The notes: generated from the sequence alone by a model not told the origin. A stretch of 12,827 nucleotides of DNA from Clostridium sp. UBA2485 (GCF_002341865.1 NZ_DDOV01000031.1:1-12827), one strand, 5' to 3'; numbered from the stretch's first letter, positions 1 to 5,656 are shown. Numbers and translations are program-made.

Positions 1-26
1 GAGTTGTTACTTCTATAATTAAGTAA
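1..26 (+). CDS. tuf: 3' end of elongation factor Tu (partial)
   Basis: The first 26 bases read, in the frame beginning at base 3, as V-V-T-S-I-I-K followed by TAA (24-26), and the preceding partial codon ends in GA as expected for glycine. This matches the usual C-terminus of clostridial EF-Tu (GVVTSII plus one residue), the GTPase that carries aminoacyl-tRNA to the ribosome. In Firmicutes tuf commonly lies just upstream of rpsJ, which supports the call. Only eight codons are visible, so the identification rests on this short match, the position and the hairpin that follows. The final residue is lysine; I recall glutamate as more usual, so this may be a species difference. Confidence 0.72.
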
Positions 27-87
27 TATAATTATTTAACTTAGTAATTTAGATAATTTAGTGTATACATGAGAATATGCCTAGGCT

Positions 88-117
88 TTAAGGAGAAGGG
101 GACGCCCTTCTCCTTAA
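88..117 (+). terminator. Terminator-like hairpin after tuf
   Basis: A perfect 13-bp inverted repeat (88-100 pairing with 105-117) with a GACG tetraloop lies 61 nt after the tuf stop codon. The core GGAGAAGGG/CCCTTCTCC is G+C-rich against an A/T-rich background. The tail is only moderately T-rich (TTAATTAATAATATT), so it is not a textbook intrinsic terminator, but it is the only candidate separating tuf from the rpsJ promoter. It could also act as an mRNA 3'-end stabiliser. Confidence 0.65.
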
Positions 118-164
118 TTAATAATATTGCATAAAAAGTACAAATTTACCAATACTATAACGTA

Positions 165-200
165 TTAATTAATTTATAAATTAATGTATAAATTAATTAA
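165..200. repeat. A/T-only perfect inverted repeat upstream of the promoter
   Basis: Bases 165-178 (TTAATTAATTTATA) are exactly complementary to 187-200, with an 8-base spacer (179-186). The right arm ends 7 bases before the -35 box and runs into an A-tract (199-204). The position suits an upstream promoter (UP-like) element, a curved DNA segment or an operator; A/T richness alone could also produce it by chance. No protein can be named. Confidence 0.5.
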
Positions 201-207
201 AAAATAC

Positions 208-236
208 TTGTCAAAGTATATAGAGTACGGTATAAT
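208..236 (+). promoter_or_regulatory. Sigma-A type promoter of the S10 operon
   Basis: The -35 box is TTGTCA (208-213; one mismatch to TTGACA) and the -10 box is a perfect TATAAT (231-236), separated by the optimal 17 bases. Transcription would start near base 243. A/T-rich sequence directly upstream may strengthen it. It is the only promoter of this quality that I noticed in the window, so it probably drives the whole cluster. Confidence 0.88.
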
Positions 237-242
237 ATAGAA

Positions 243-446
243 GTTGTAAAGTGGTAACAGCGATGAGGTAAGAGGTTGCCGGACTTCCGGGGAATTCTTC
301 ACCGAGCATGTCCTAATCTTGAATTGGGCGACGGGGTCTGTGTTTGCTCTGTGTTGCGTTAATTTAATGCAACACCCGGAACAGTTTACAGAACATCCGC
401 TGTTGCACGTAAGAAGTATAGCGTGCGATGAAAAGGAGGGAATACA
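243..446 (+). promoter_or_regulatory. Structured 5' leader RNA of the S10 operon
   Basis: The transcript from the promoter has a leader of about 204 nt before rpsJ. Its G+C content (about 47% over 241-420) is far above the flanking DNA (about 17% over 121-240), as expected for folded RNA. Helices I can pair by hand: a long-range closing helix 251-262/398-408, with seven contiguous Watson-Crick pairs AACAGCG/CGCTGTT; GTTGCC/GGCGAC (275-280/327-332); GGAC/GTCC (281-284/310-313); an inner hairpin 288-304; a stable hairpin 351-375 (11 pairs including one G-U, 3-base loop); and a hairpin 403-410/421-428 ending 4 bases before the AAGGAGGG Shine-Dalgarno site (433-440). The last helix uses bases also needed by the closing helix. 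S10 operons are autoregulated by L4 in E. coli, and comparative work has found ribosomal-protein leaders in Firmicutes. The ligand here is unknown. Confidence 0.7.
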
Positions 447-755
447 ATGTCAAAACAAAAAATCAGAATCAGATTAAAAGCTTTTGATCACAATATATTA
501 GATCAATCAGCTGAAAGAATTGTAGAAACAGCTAAATCTACAGGAGCTAAAGTAGCAGGTCCAGTACCACTACCTACTGAAAAAGATGTAGTAACAGTTT
601 TAAGAGCTCCACATAAATACAAAGATTCAAGAGAGCAGTTCGAAATAAGAACTCACAAGAGACTAATCGATATATTAAGCCCATCACCAAAAACTGTTGA
701 TGCGTTAATGAGATTAGACTTGCCAGCAGGCGTAGATATAGAAATAAAACTATAG
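447..755 (+). CDS. rpsJ: 30S ribosomal protein S10 (uS10 / NusE)
   Basis: A 102-residue protein of normal S10 length, opening with SKQKIRIRLKAFDHN and carrying the conserved segment THKRLIDILSPSPKTVDALM (about residues 69-88), typical of the long S10 hairpin loop and following helix. S10 sits in the head of the small subunit near S3 and S14. As NusE it also pairs with NusB in transcription antitermination in E. coli; that role is inferred here from the family. ATG 447 follows AAGGAGGG (433-440) at good spacing. It is the first gene after the structured leader and is separated from rplC by 88 nt containing three hairpins. Confidence 0.98.
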   Translation: MSKQKIRIRLKAFDHNILDQSAERIVETAKSTGAKVAGPVPLPTEKDVVTVLRAPHKYKDSREQFEIRTHKRLIDILSPSPKTVDALMRLDLPAGVDIEIKL

Positions 756-756
756 A

Positions 757-817
757 CGTACATAAGAGTACGAGTAATAGATAACTATTACTAACTATTA
801 TGACCACTGAGGTGGTC
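757..817 (+). other. Three back-to-back stem-loops between rpsJ and rplC
   Basis: The 88-nt gap holds three perfect hairpins in a row. The first is CGTAC/GTACG (757-761/768-772, 6-base loop). The second, directly abutting it, is AGTAATAG/CTATTACT (773-780/785-792, ATAA loop). The third is GACCAC/GTGGTC (802-807/812-817, TGAG loop), which ends 12 bases before the rplC Shine-Dalgarno site. None is followed by a T-run, so intrinsic termination is unlikely. Processing, mRNA stability or a protein-binding control site are possible; no function is shown by sequence alone. Confidence 0.6.
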
Positions 818-843
818 CGCTAATAAGTAGGAGGTGTATTTGA

Positions 844-1470
844 ATGAAAAAAGCTATAATGGGTAAAAAACTAGGAATGACTCAAATATTTGATGAAAAT
901 AGAAAAGTAGTTCCAGTAACAGTTGTAGAAGCTGGTCCATGCGTAGTTATCCAAAAGAAAACTGTTGAAACTGACGGATATGAATCAGTTAAGGTTGCTT
1001 TCGGAGATATAAGAGAAAAATTAGTTAATAAGCCAATGAAAGGTCAATTCGAAAAGGCTGGAGTTGGTGTTAAGAGACATATAAAAGAGTTTAAATTAGA
1101 GGACATGAGCGGCTTAGAAGTTGGTTCAGAAATAAAAGCTGAAGTATTTGCAGCAGGAGATAAAGTAGACGTTTCTGGAGTATCTAAAGGTAAGGGATTC
1201 CAAGGCGTAATTAAAAGATGGAACTTCCACAGAGGACCGATGACTCACGGATCTAAGTTCCACAGAGCAGTAGGTTCTATGGGAGCTACAGATGCTGCTA
1301 GAACTTTCAAAAACAAGAGAATGCCTGGACATATGGGAAATGTTAATACAACAGTATTAAGTTTAGAAATCGTAAGAGTAATACCTGAGAAAAACATAAT
1401 CCTTATAAAAGGTGGAATACCAGGACCAAATAAAGGTCTTGTAGTAATTAGAGACGCTGTTAAAGCTTAG
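844..1470 (+). CDS. rplC: 50S ribosomal protein L3 (uL3)
   Basis: A 208-residue L3, close to the usual bacterial length. The N-terminus MKKAIMGKKLGMTQIF is the family signature. The loop near residues 122-165 includes WNFHRGPMTHGS, FHRAVGSMGA and KRMPGHMGN, the extension that reaches toward the peptidyl-transferase centre in known ribosomes. L3 is an early 50S assembly protein that binds domain VI of 23S rRNA. The start is ATG 844 after AGGAGGTG (829-836); the internal ATG at codon 6 lacks a well-placed ribosome site. rplD follows after 17 nt. Confidence 0.98.
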   Translation: MKKAIMGKKLGMTQIFDENRKVVPVTVVEAGPCVVIQKKTVETDGYESVKVAFGDIREKLVNKPMKGQFEKAGVGVKRHIKEFKLEDMSGLEVGSEIKAEVFAAGDKVDVSGVSKGKGFQGVIKRWNFHRGPMTHGSKFHRAVGSMGATDAARTFKNKRMPGHMGNVNTTVLSLEIVRVIPEKNIILIKGGIPGPNKGLVVIRDAVKA

Positions 1471-1487
1471 GGAAAGGAGGATACAGA

Positions 1488-2108
1488 ATGCCTACATTAA
1501 AAGTGTTTAATAAAGAAGGAAAAGAAGTTGGAGATATCCAATTAAATGAAAATATATTTGATGTTGAAGTAAGCAGAGATGCTATGCATCAAGTAGTATT
1601 AGCTCAATTAGCTAATAAAAGACAAGGAACTCAAAGCGCTAAAACTAGAGCTGAAGTTCGCGGCGGTGGTATAAAACCATGGAGACAAAAAGGAACTGGT
1701 AGAGCAAGACAAGGTTCAATAAGAGCACCACAATGGATTCATGGTGGTATCGTATTTGCACCAAAGCCAAGAGACTATAGAGTTTCAATTCCAAAAAGCA
1801 TGAGAAGAACAGCTATGAAGTCAGCTTTAACTTCAAAAGTTGTTGACAATGAAATGATAGTATTAGAAAGTTTAAATTTTGAAGCTCCTAAGACTAAAGA
1901 AATGATAAAAGTTTTAAGTGCTTTTGAAGCTAAGAAAACTTTAATAGTAGTAGCTGAGTCAAACGAGAATGTTTATAAATCAGCTAGAAATATACCAGGA
2001 GTAGCTGTGTTACCAGTAAACAACTTAAACGTATATGACATATTAAAATACGAGAAGTTTGTGGTAACTAAAGAAGCTGTATCTAAAATTGAGGAGGTGT
2101 ATGCATAA
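1488..2108 (+). CDS. rplD: 50S ribosomal protein L4 (uL4)
   Basis: A 206-residue L4. The long internal arm lies around residues 45-90 and contains GTQSAKTRAEVRGGGIKPWR, then KGTGRARQGSIRAPQW. In known ribosomes this arm lines the peptide exit tunnel beside L22, and changes there affect macrolide susceptibility; this copy looks ordinary. L4 binds domain I of 23S rRNA early in assembly. In E. coli it also represses its own operon by binding the leader, so it is a candidate regulator for the leader seen here, though this is not demonstrated. The stop codon overlaps the start of rplW (TAATG), consistent with coupled translation and one-to-one output. Confidence 0.98.
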   Translation: MPTLKVFNKEGKEVGDIQLNENIFDVEVSRDAMHQVVLAQLANKRQGTQSAKTRAEVRGGGIKPWRQKGTGRARQGSIRAPQWIHGGIVFAPKPRDYRVSIPKSMRRTAMKSALTSKVVDNEMIVLESLNFEAPKTKEMIKVLSAFEAKKTLIVVAESNENVYKSARNIPGVAVLPVNNLNVYDILKYEKFVVTKEAVSKIEEVYA

Positions 2109-2401
2109 TGAAAATGACAAGCCATGATATAATAAGAAAACCTGTTATAACTGAAAAAAGTATGGCAGCAATGGCTGATAAAAAATACACTTTCATAGTT
2201 GACATACACGCTAATAAATTCCAAATAAAGAAAGCAGTAGAAGAAGTTTTTGGAGTAGAAGTAGAAAATGTAGCTACAATTAGAAGCTTAGGAAAAACTA
2301 AGAGAGTTGGAGTTCATGTTGGTAAAAGAGCAAACTTCAAAAAAGCAATAGTTACATTAACTGCAGATAGTAAAACTATAGAGTTCTTTGAAGGAATGTA
2401 G
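2108..2401 (+). CDS. rplW: 50S ribosomal protein L23 (uL23)
   Basis: A 97-residue L23 with HDIIRKPVITEKSM near the N-terminus, the central FIVDIHANKFQIKKAVEEVFGV segment and the KRANFKKAIVTL strand, all in family order. L23 sits at the exit of the nascent-chain tunnel and is the docking site for trigger factor and signal recognition particle in known bacteria. Its ATG shares the final A of the rplD stop codon. Its ribosome site (GAGGAGG, about 2090-2096) lies inside the end of rplD. A 60-nt gap with a bulged hairpin precedes rplB. Confidence 0.98.
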   Translation: MKMTSHDIIRKPVITEKSMAAMADKKYTFIVDIHANKFQIKKAVEEVFGVEVENVATIRSLGKTKRVGVHVGKRANFKKAIVTLTADSKTIEFFEGM

Positions 2402-2412
2402 TTAGCGAATAA

Positions 2413-2440
2413 GCATTTATTGGTTTAGAACCAGATAAGC
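2413..2440 (+). other. Imperfect stem-loop between rplW and rplB
   Basis: TGGTT (2421-2425) pairs with AACCA (2429-2433) around a TAG loop. The stem can be extended with a U-G pair (2420/2434), TTA/TAA (2417-2419/2436-2438) and GC/GC (2413-2414/2439-2440), with small bulges at 2415-2416 and 2435. There is no T-run, so a terminator is unlikely. It lies about 10 bases before the rplB ribosome-binding site. Confidence 0.4.
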
Positions 2441-2461
2441 GAAAAGAAGGAGGGAAACCTA

Positions 2462-3295
2462 ATGGCAGTTAAGAAGTTTAGACCTACCACACCTTCAAGA
2501 AGAAATATGACAATGGCTACATTTGAAGAAATAACTACTGATGTACCAGAAAAGTCACTTCTTGTAAGTAAGACAAAATCAGGTGGTAGAAATGCCCATG
2601 GTAAAATTACTGTTCGTCACCGCGGTGGTGGAGCGAAACAAAAATATAGAATAATTGACTTTAAGAGAAGAAAAGATGGTATTCCAGCAAAGGTTGCAAC
2701 TATTGAGTATGATCCAAATAGATCAGCATACATTGCTCTAGTTGTATACGCAGATGGTGAAAAGAGATACATAATAGCTCCAGTAGGATTAAAAGTTGGA
2801 GATGTAATAGTATCTGGTCCAGATGCAGATATAAAAGTAGGAAACACTCTTCCAATAGCTAACATACCAGTTGGTAGTGTAATTCATAACATAGAGTTAC
2901 AAGTTGGAAAAGGTGCTCAACTTGTTAGATCAGCAGGTTCTTCAGCTCAACTTATGGCTAAAGAAGGAGAATATGCTCAAGTAAGACTTCCAAGTGGAGA
3001 AGTAAGATATGTAAGAATTAACTGTAGAGCTACTATAGGAACAGTTTCTAACTTAACTCATGAAATTGTTAAAATAGGTAAAGCAGGAAGAAAAAGGCAT
3101 TTGGGTTTCAGACCTACAGTAAGAGGTTCTGTTATGAACCCTAATGACCATCCACACGGAGGTGGAGAGGGAAAATCTCCTATCGGACACGCAAGTCCAC
3201 TTACTCCATGGGGTAAACCAGCTCTTGGATACAAAACTAGAAAAACTAAAAAATACTCTGATAAATTTATTGTTAAGAGAAGAAATAAGAAATAA
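2462..3295 (+). CDS. rplB: 50S ribosomal protein L2 (uL2)
   Basis: A 277-residue L2 of standard length. It carries GGRNAHGKITVRHRGGG (about residues 41-57) and the strongly conserved NDHPHGGGEG segment, where H230 corresponds to the His229 of E. coli linked to peptidyl-transferase activity and subunit joining. The C-terminal tail is lysine and arginine rich (IVKRRNKK), as is normal for rRNA contact. L2 binds domain IV of 23S rRNA at the subunit interface. ATG 2462 follows AGGAGGG. Gaps of 60 and 66 nt with stem-loops flank the gene, the second and third widest in the cluster. Confidence 0.98.
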   Translation: MAVKKFRPTTPSRRNMTMATFEEITTDVPEKSLLVSKTKSGGRNAHGKITVRHRGGGAKQKYRIIDFKRRKDGIPAKVATIEYDPNRSAYIALVVYADGEKRYIIAPVGLKVGDVIVSGPDADIKVGNTLPIANIPVGSVIHNIELQVGKGAQLVRSAGSSAQLMAKEGEYAQVRLPSGEVRYVRINCRATIGTVSNLTHEIVKIGKAGRKRHLGFRPTVRGSVMNPNDHPHGGGEGKSPIGHASPLTPWGKPALGYKTRKTKKYSDKFIVKRRNKK

Positions 3296-3297
3296 TA

Positions 3298-3322
3298 AGA
3301 AGGGAATATTTTATTCTCTTCT
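3298..3322 (+). other. 11-bp stem-loop after rplB
   Basis: Bases 3298-3308 pair with 3312-3322 (ten Watson-Crick pairs and one G-U at 3303/3317) around a three-T loop, starting 2 bases after the rplB stop codon. It looks like a terminator stem but is followed by GAACTACG rather than a T-run, so readthrough into rpsS is expected. It could mark an mRNA processing or 3'-protection site. Confidence 0.5.
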
Positions 3323-3330
3323 GAACTACG

Positions 3331-3343
3331 CATACATTGTATG
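3331..3343 (+). other. Small stem-loop next to the rpsS ribosome-binding site
   Basis: CATAC (3331-3335) pairs with GTATG (3339-3343) around an ATT loop. The stem ends immediately before AAGGGAGG (3344-3351), the rpsS Shine-Dalgarno site, so it could affect access of ribosomes to rpsS or simply keep the site exposed. Confidence 0.4.
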
Positions 3344-3361
3344 AAGGGAGGCCGCTAACAC

Positions 3362-3643
3362 ATGGGTAGATCTATAAAAAAAGGACCTTTTGTTAAAGAG
3401 TCGCTTTTAAATAAAATCAATGAGATGAACAAAAATGGTGAGAAGAAAGTTGTAAAAACTTGGTCAAGAAGTTCTACTATTTTCCCACAAATGATAGGTC
3501 ATACTATCGCAGTTCATGACGGAAGAAAACACGTTCCTGTATATATCCAAGAAGATATGGTAGGACATAAGTTAGGTGAATTCGCATTAACTAGAACTTT
3601 CAAAGGTCACATCGATAAGTCAAAATCAAGCAAAGTAAGATAG
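3362..3643 (+). CDS. rpsS: 30S ribosomal protein S19 (uS19)
   Basis: A 93-residue S19 beginning MGRSIKKGPFVKESL, with WSRSSTIFPQMIGHTIAVHDG in the middle and GHKLGEFALTRTFKGH near the C-terminus, all hallmarks of the family. S19 lies in the head of the small subunit, contacts 16S rRNA helices with S13, and reaches the A-site finger of the large subunit. ATG 3362 follows AAGGGAGG with a 10-base gap, slightly long compared with its neighbours. rplV follows after 22 nt. Confidence 0.98.
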   Translation: MGRSIKKGPFVKESLLNKINEMNKNGEKKVVKTWSRSSTIFPQMIGHTIAVHDGRKHVPVYIQEDMVGHKLGEFALTRTFKGHIDKSKSSKVR

Positions 3644-3665
3644 TCCGGGAAGGAGGAAATACACG

Positions 3666-4001
3666 ATGGAAGCTAAAGCTATAGCAAGATATGTAAGAAT
3701 GTCTCCAATGAAAGTTGGTATCGTTCTTGATTTAATAAGAGGTAAAGATGTAAATGAAGCTTTTGCTATATTACAATATACTCCAAAAGATGCAGCTGAA
3801 GTTGTAAACAAAGTACTAAAGTCAGCAGTTGCAAATGCAGAAAATAATTTAAGTTTAGATAAAAATAGATTATATGTTGCAAGTGCACATACTGGTCAAG
3901 GTCCAACATTAAAAAGATTTAGACCACATGCGCAAGGAAGAGCTTTCAGAATAAGAAAGAAAACTAGCCATATAACTTTAGTAATTAAAGAAAGAGCATA
4001 A
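3666..4001 (+). CDS. rplV: 50S ribosomal protein L22 (uL22)
   Basis: A 111-residue L22. The N-terminal ARYVRMSPMKVGIVLDLIRG segment and the later AENNLSLDKNRLYV stretch are typical. The long beta-hairpin that lines the exit tunnel spans about residues 78-100 (GQGPTLKRFRPHAQGRAFRI); no deletion of the kind associated with macrolide resistance is apparent. L22 contacts all six domains of 23S rRNA. ATG 3666 follows AAGGAGG. The gene lies between rpsS and rpsC in the standard order. Confidence 0.98.
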   Translation: MEAKAIARYVRMSPMKVGIVLDLIRGKDVNEAFAILQYTPKDAAEVVNKVLKSAVANAENNLSLDKNRLYVASAHTGQGPTLKRFRPHAQGRAFRIRKKTSHITLVIKERA

Positions 4002-4017
4002 GAAGGAGGGATATATA

Positions 4018-4683
4018 GTGGGACAAAAAGTACATCCACACGGCTTAAGAGTTGGTGTAATCAAAGATTGGGATGCTAAATGGTACGCAGAAGGAACTAA
4101 TTTTGCAGACAATTTAGTTGAAGACAATCATGTAAGAGAATACCTTAAAAAGAAGTTATACGTTGCAGGAATTTCTAGAATAGAAATTGAAAGAGCAGCA
4201 AAAAGAATGAAACTTAATATACATACTGCTAAACCAGGAATGGTTATAGGAAAAGGCGGTCAAGGTATAGAAGAACTTAAAAAAGGATTAAAGAACATTG
4301 TTAAAGCTAGTAATGTTCTTATTAATATCGTAGAAGTTAGAAACCCAGAAAACAACGCTCAATTAATGGCTGAAAGCATAGCAGCTCAATTAGAAAAGAG
4401 AATATCTTTTAGAAGAGCTATGAAACAAACAATTCAAAGAGCTATGAGAACAGGTGTTAAAGGAGTTAAAACAGCTTGTTCAGGAAGACTAGGCGGAGCA
4501 GAGATTGCTAGAGCAGAATTTTACCATGAAGGAACAATTCCGCTACAAACTTTAAGAGCTGACATAGATTATGGATTTGCAGAAGCGAATACAATTTATG
4601 GAAAAATTGGAGTTAAAGTTTGGGTATATAGAGGCGAAGTTCTTCCAACAAAGAAAGTTGAAAAGGAAGAAGCTAACGCTTAA
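4018..4683 (+). CDS. rpsC: 30S ribosomal protein S3 (uS3)
   Basis: A 221-residue S3 starting at a GTG codon after GAAGGAGGG. The N-terminus GQKVHPHGLRVGVIKDW is the family signature, which fixes the start. A type II KH RNA-binding domain occupies about residues 40-107 with the nucleic-acid loop GKGG at 78-81. The C-terminal domain (about 118-210) includes the basic RRAMKQTIQRAMR and SGRLGGAEIARAE segments. S3 helps form the mRNA entry channel and ribosomal helicase activity with S4 and S5 in known ribosomes. A lysine/glutamate-rich tail follows. rplP lies 27 nt downstream. Confidence 0.98.
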   Translation: MGQKVHPHGLRVGVIKDWDAKWYAEGTNFADNLVEDNHVREYLKKKLYVAGISRIEIERAAKRMKLNIHTAKPGMVIGKGGQGIEELKKGLKNIVKASNVLINIVEVRNPENNAQLMAESIAAQLEKRISFRRAMKQTIQRAMRTGVKGVKTACSGRLGGAEIARAEFYHEGTIPLQTLRADIDYGFAEANTIYGKIGVKVWVYRGEVLPTKKVEKEEANA

Positions 4684-4710
4684 TAACGTGTAAGGAAGGA
4701 GGAATATGAC

Positions 4711-5154
4711 ATGTTAATGCCTAAAAGAGTTAAACATCGTAAGGTTCATCGTGGAAGAATGAAAGGTAAAGCTACTAGAGGTAACTTCATCGCTTACGGA
4801 GATTACGCTTTACAAGCAACTGAATGTGGTTGGATAACAAGCAACCAAATTGAGTCTGCCAGAATAGCTATAAATAGATACGTAAGAAGAGGAGGAAAGG
4901 TTTGGATAAAAATCTTCCCTGATAAGCCAGTTACTGAGAAGCCAGCTGAAACACGTATGGGATCTGGTAAAGGTTCACCAGAGTACTGGGTAGCAGTAGT
5001 TAAACCAGGCAGAGTGTTATTTGAAATCTCTGGAGTTTCAGAAGAAGCTGCTAGAGAAGCTATGAGACTAGCATCTCACAAACTACCAATTAAAACTAAG
5101 TTTGTGACAAGAAAAGATTTTGAGGAAATGGGTGGTGAAATCAATGAAGGCTAA
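4711..5154 (+). CDS. rplP: 50S ribosomal protein L16 (uL16)
   Basis: A 147-residue L16 with the expected start MLMPKRVKHRKVHRGRMKG. Residues 80-95 (ETRMGSGKGSPEYWVA) form the conserved loop that contacts the tRNA-binding region near the peptidyl-transferase centre. The protein is a late assembly component that organises 23S rRNA helices and the A-site tRNA elbow. Two ATGs lie close together (codons 1 and 3); the first has the better-placed AGGAGG site and matches family usage. The last 11 bases overlap the start of rpmC, suggesting translational coupling. Confidence 0.98.
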   Translation: MLMPKRVKHRKVHRGRMKGKATRGNFIAYGDYALQATECGWITSNQIESARIAINRYVRRGGKVWIKIFPDKPVTEKPAETRMGSGKGSPEYWVAVVKPGRVLFEISGVSEEAAREAMRLASHKLPIKTKFVTRKDFEEMGGEINEG

Positions 5155-5356
5155 TGAATTAAAAGAGTTGAGACAAAGTACTCCTCAAGATTTACAAGTA
5201 AAATTAACTGATTTAAAATCAGAATTATTTAACCTTAGATTTCAGTTAGCTACAGGACAGTTAGAAAACCCAATGAGAATTAAACAAGTTAAAAAATCTA
5301 TAGCCCAAATTAAAACCATCCTTAGAGAAGAAGAATTAAGGGCTTTTGAGCAGTAA
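5144..5356 (+). CDS. rpmC: 50S ribosomal protein L29 (uL29)
   Basis: L29 of 70 residues starting MKANELKELRQ, which is the family N-terminus. The open frame extends 8 codons further upstream (from 5120), but that extension is out of family and lies deep in rplP, so I place the start at ATG 5144, preceded by GGTGGTGA (5131-5138). Two helices follow, with the conserved DLKSELFNLRFQLATGQLEN and RIKQVKKSIAQIKTIL segments. L29 sits with L23 near the tunnel exit. The 11-nt overlap with rplP and the non-standard ribosome site suggest that translation depends partly on ribosomes finishing rplP. Confidence 0.95.
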   Translation: MKANELKELRQSTPQDLQVKLTDLKSELFNLRFQLATGQLENPMRIKQVKKSIAQIKTILREEELRAFEQ

Positions 5357-5377
5357 TACTGAAAGGAGGTTCGTCTT

Positions 5378-5632
5378 GTGGAAAGAGGAAATAGAAAGAC
5401 AAGAATAGGAAGAGTTGTTTCTGATAAGATGGATAAAACAATCGTTGTTGCAGTTGAAACAAAGGTTAGACATCCACTGTACGGAAAAACAGTTAACAGA
5501 ACTACAAAATTCAAAGCTCATGATGAAAATAATGAAGCTAGAATTAATGATAGAGTATTAATTATGGAGACAAGACCATTATCAAAAGATAAAAGATGGA
5601 GACTTGTTGAAATCACTGAGAAAGCTAAATAG
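5378..5632 (+). CDS. rpsQ: 30S ribosomal protein S17 (uS17)
   Basis: An 84-residue S17 beginning at GTG 5378, seven bases after AAAGGAGGT. The sequence ERGNRKTRIGRVVSDKMDKT followed by VAVETKVRHPLYGK is the family signature, and NDRVLIMETRPLSKDKRW lies near the C-terminus. The protein adopts an OB-type beta-barrel that binds the 5' domain of 16S rRNA early in 30S assembly. No upstream ATG in this frame fits the ribosome site, so the GTG start is well supported. It is the last gene of the S10 part of the cluster in the E. coli sense. Confidence 0.97.
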   Translation: MERGNRKTRIGRVVSDKMDKTIVVAVETKVRHPLYGKTVNRTTKFKAHDENNEARINDRVLIMETRPLSKDKRWRLVEITEKAK

Positions 5633-5656
5633 TTAACTGAAAGGAGGGTATTTTAC

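Noticed and set aside
69..134. Short open frame starting at ATG 69 (21 codons) across the terminator hairpin
   Set aside because: No Shine-Dalgarno site, and the frame is built from the two arms of the hairpin; most likely chance.
260..340. Superficial likeness of GATGAGGTAAGAGGTTGCC to the opening of a lysine riboswitch, and a possible T-box
   Set aside because: The other conserved lysine-riboswitch blocks and the T-box TGGNACCGCG motif are absent, and the downstream gene is rpsJ.
345..356. BoxA-like TGCTCT (345-350), attractive because S10 is NusE
   Set aside because: Only six bases match the usual TGCTCTTTAACA and the rest diverges; too weak to call.
367..477. Open frame of 36 codons in the leader overlapping the rpsJ start in another frame
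   Set aside because: No ribosome-binding site before ATG 367, which lies inside the hairpin 351-375. The local G+C richness of the structured RNA explains the lack of stop codons.
428..487. ATG 428 just before the rpsJ Shine-Dalgarno site, a possible 19-codon leader peptide
   Set aside because: No ribosome site upstream, and the reading frame runs through the rpsJ ribosome site itself.
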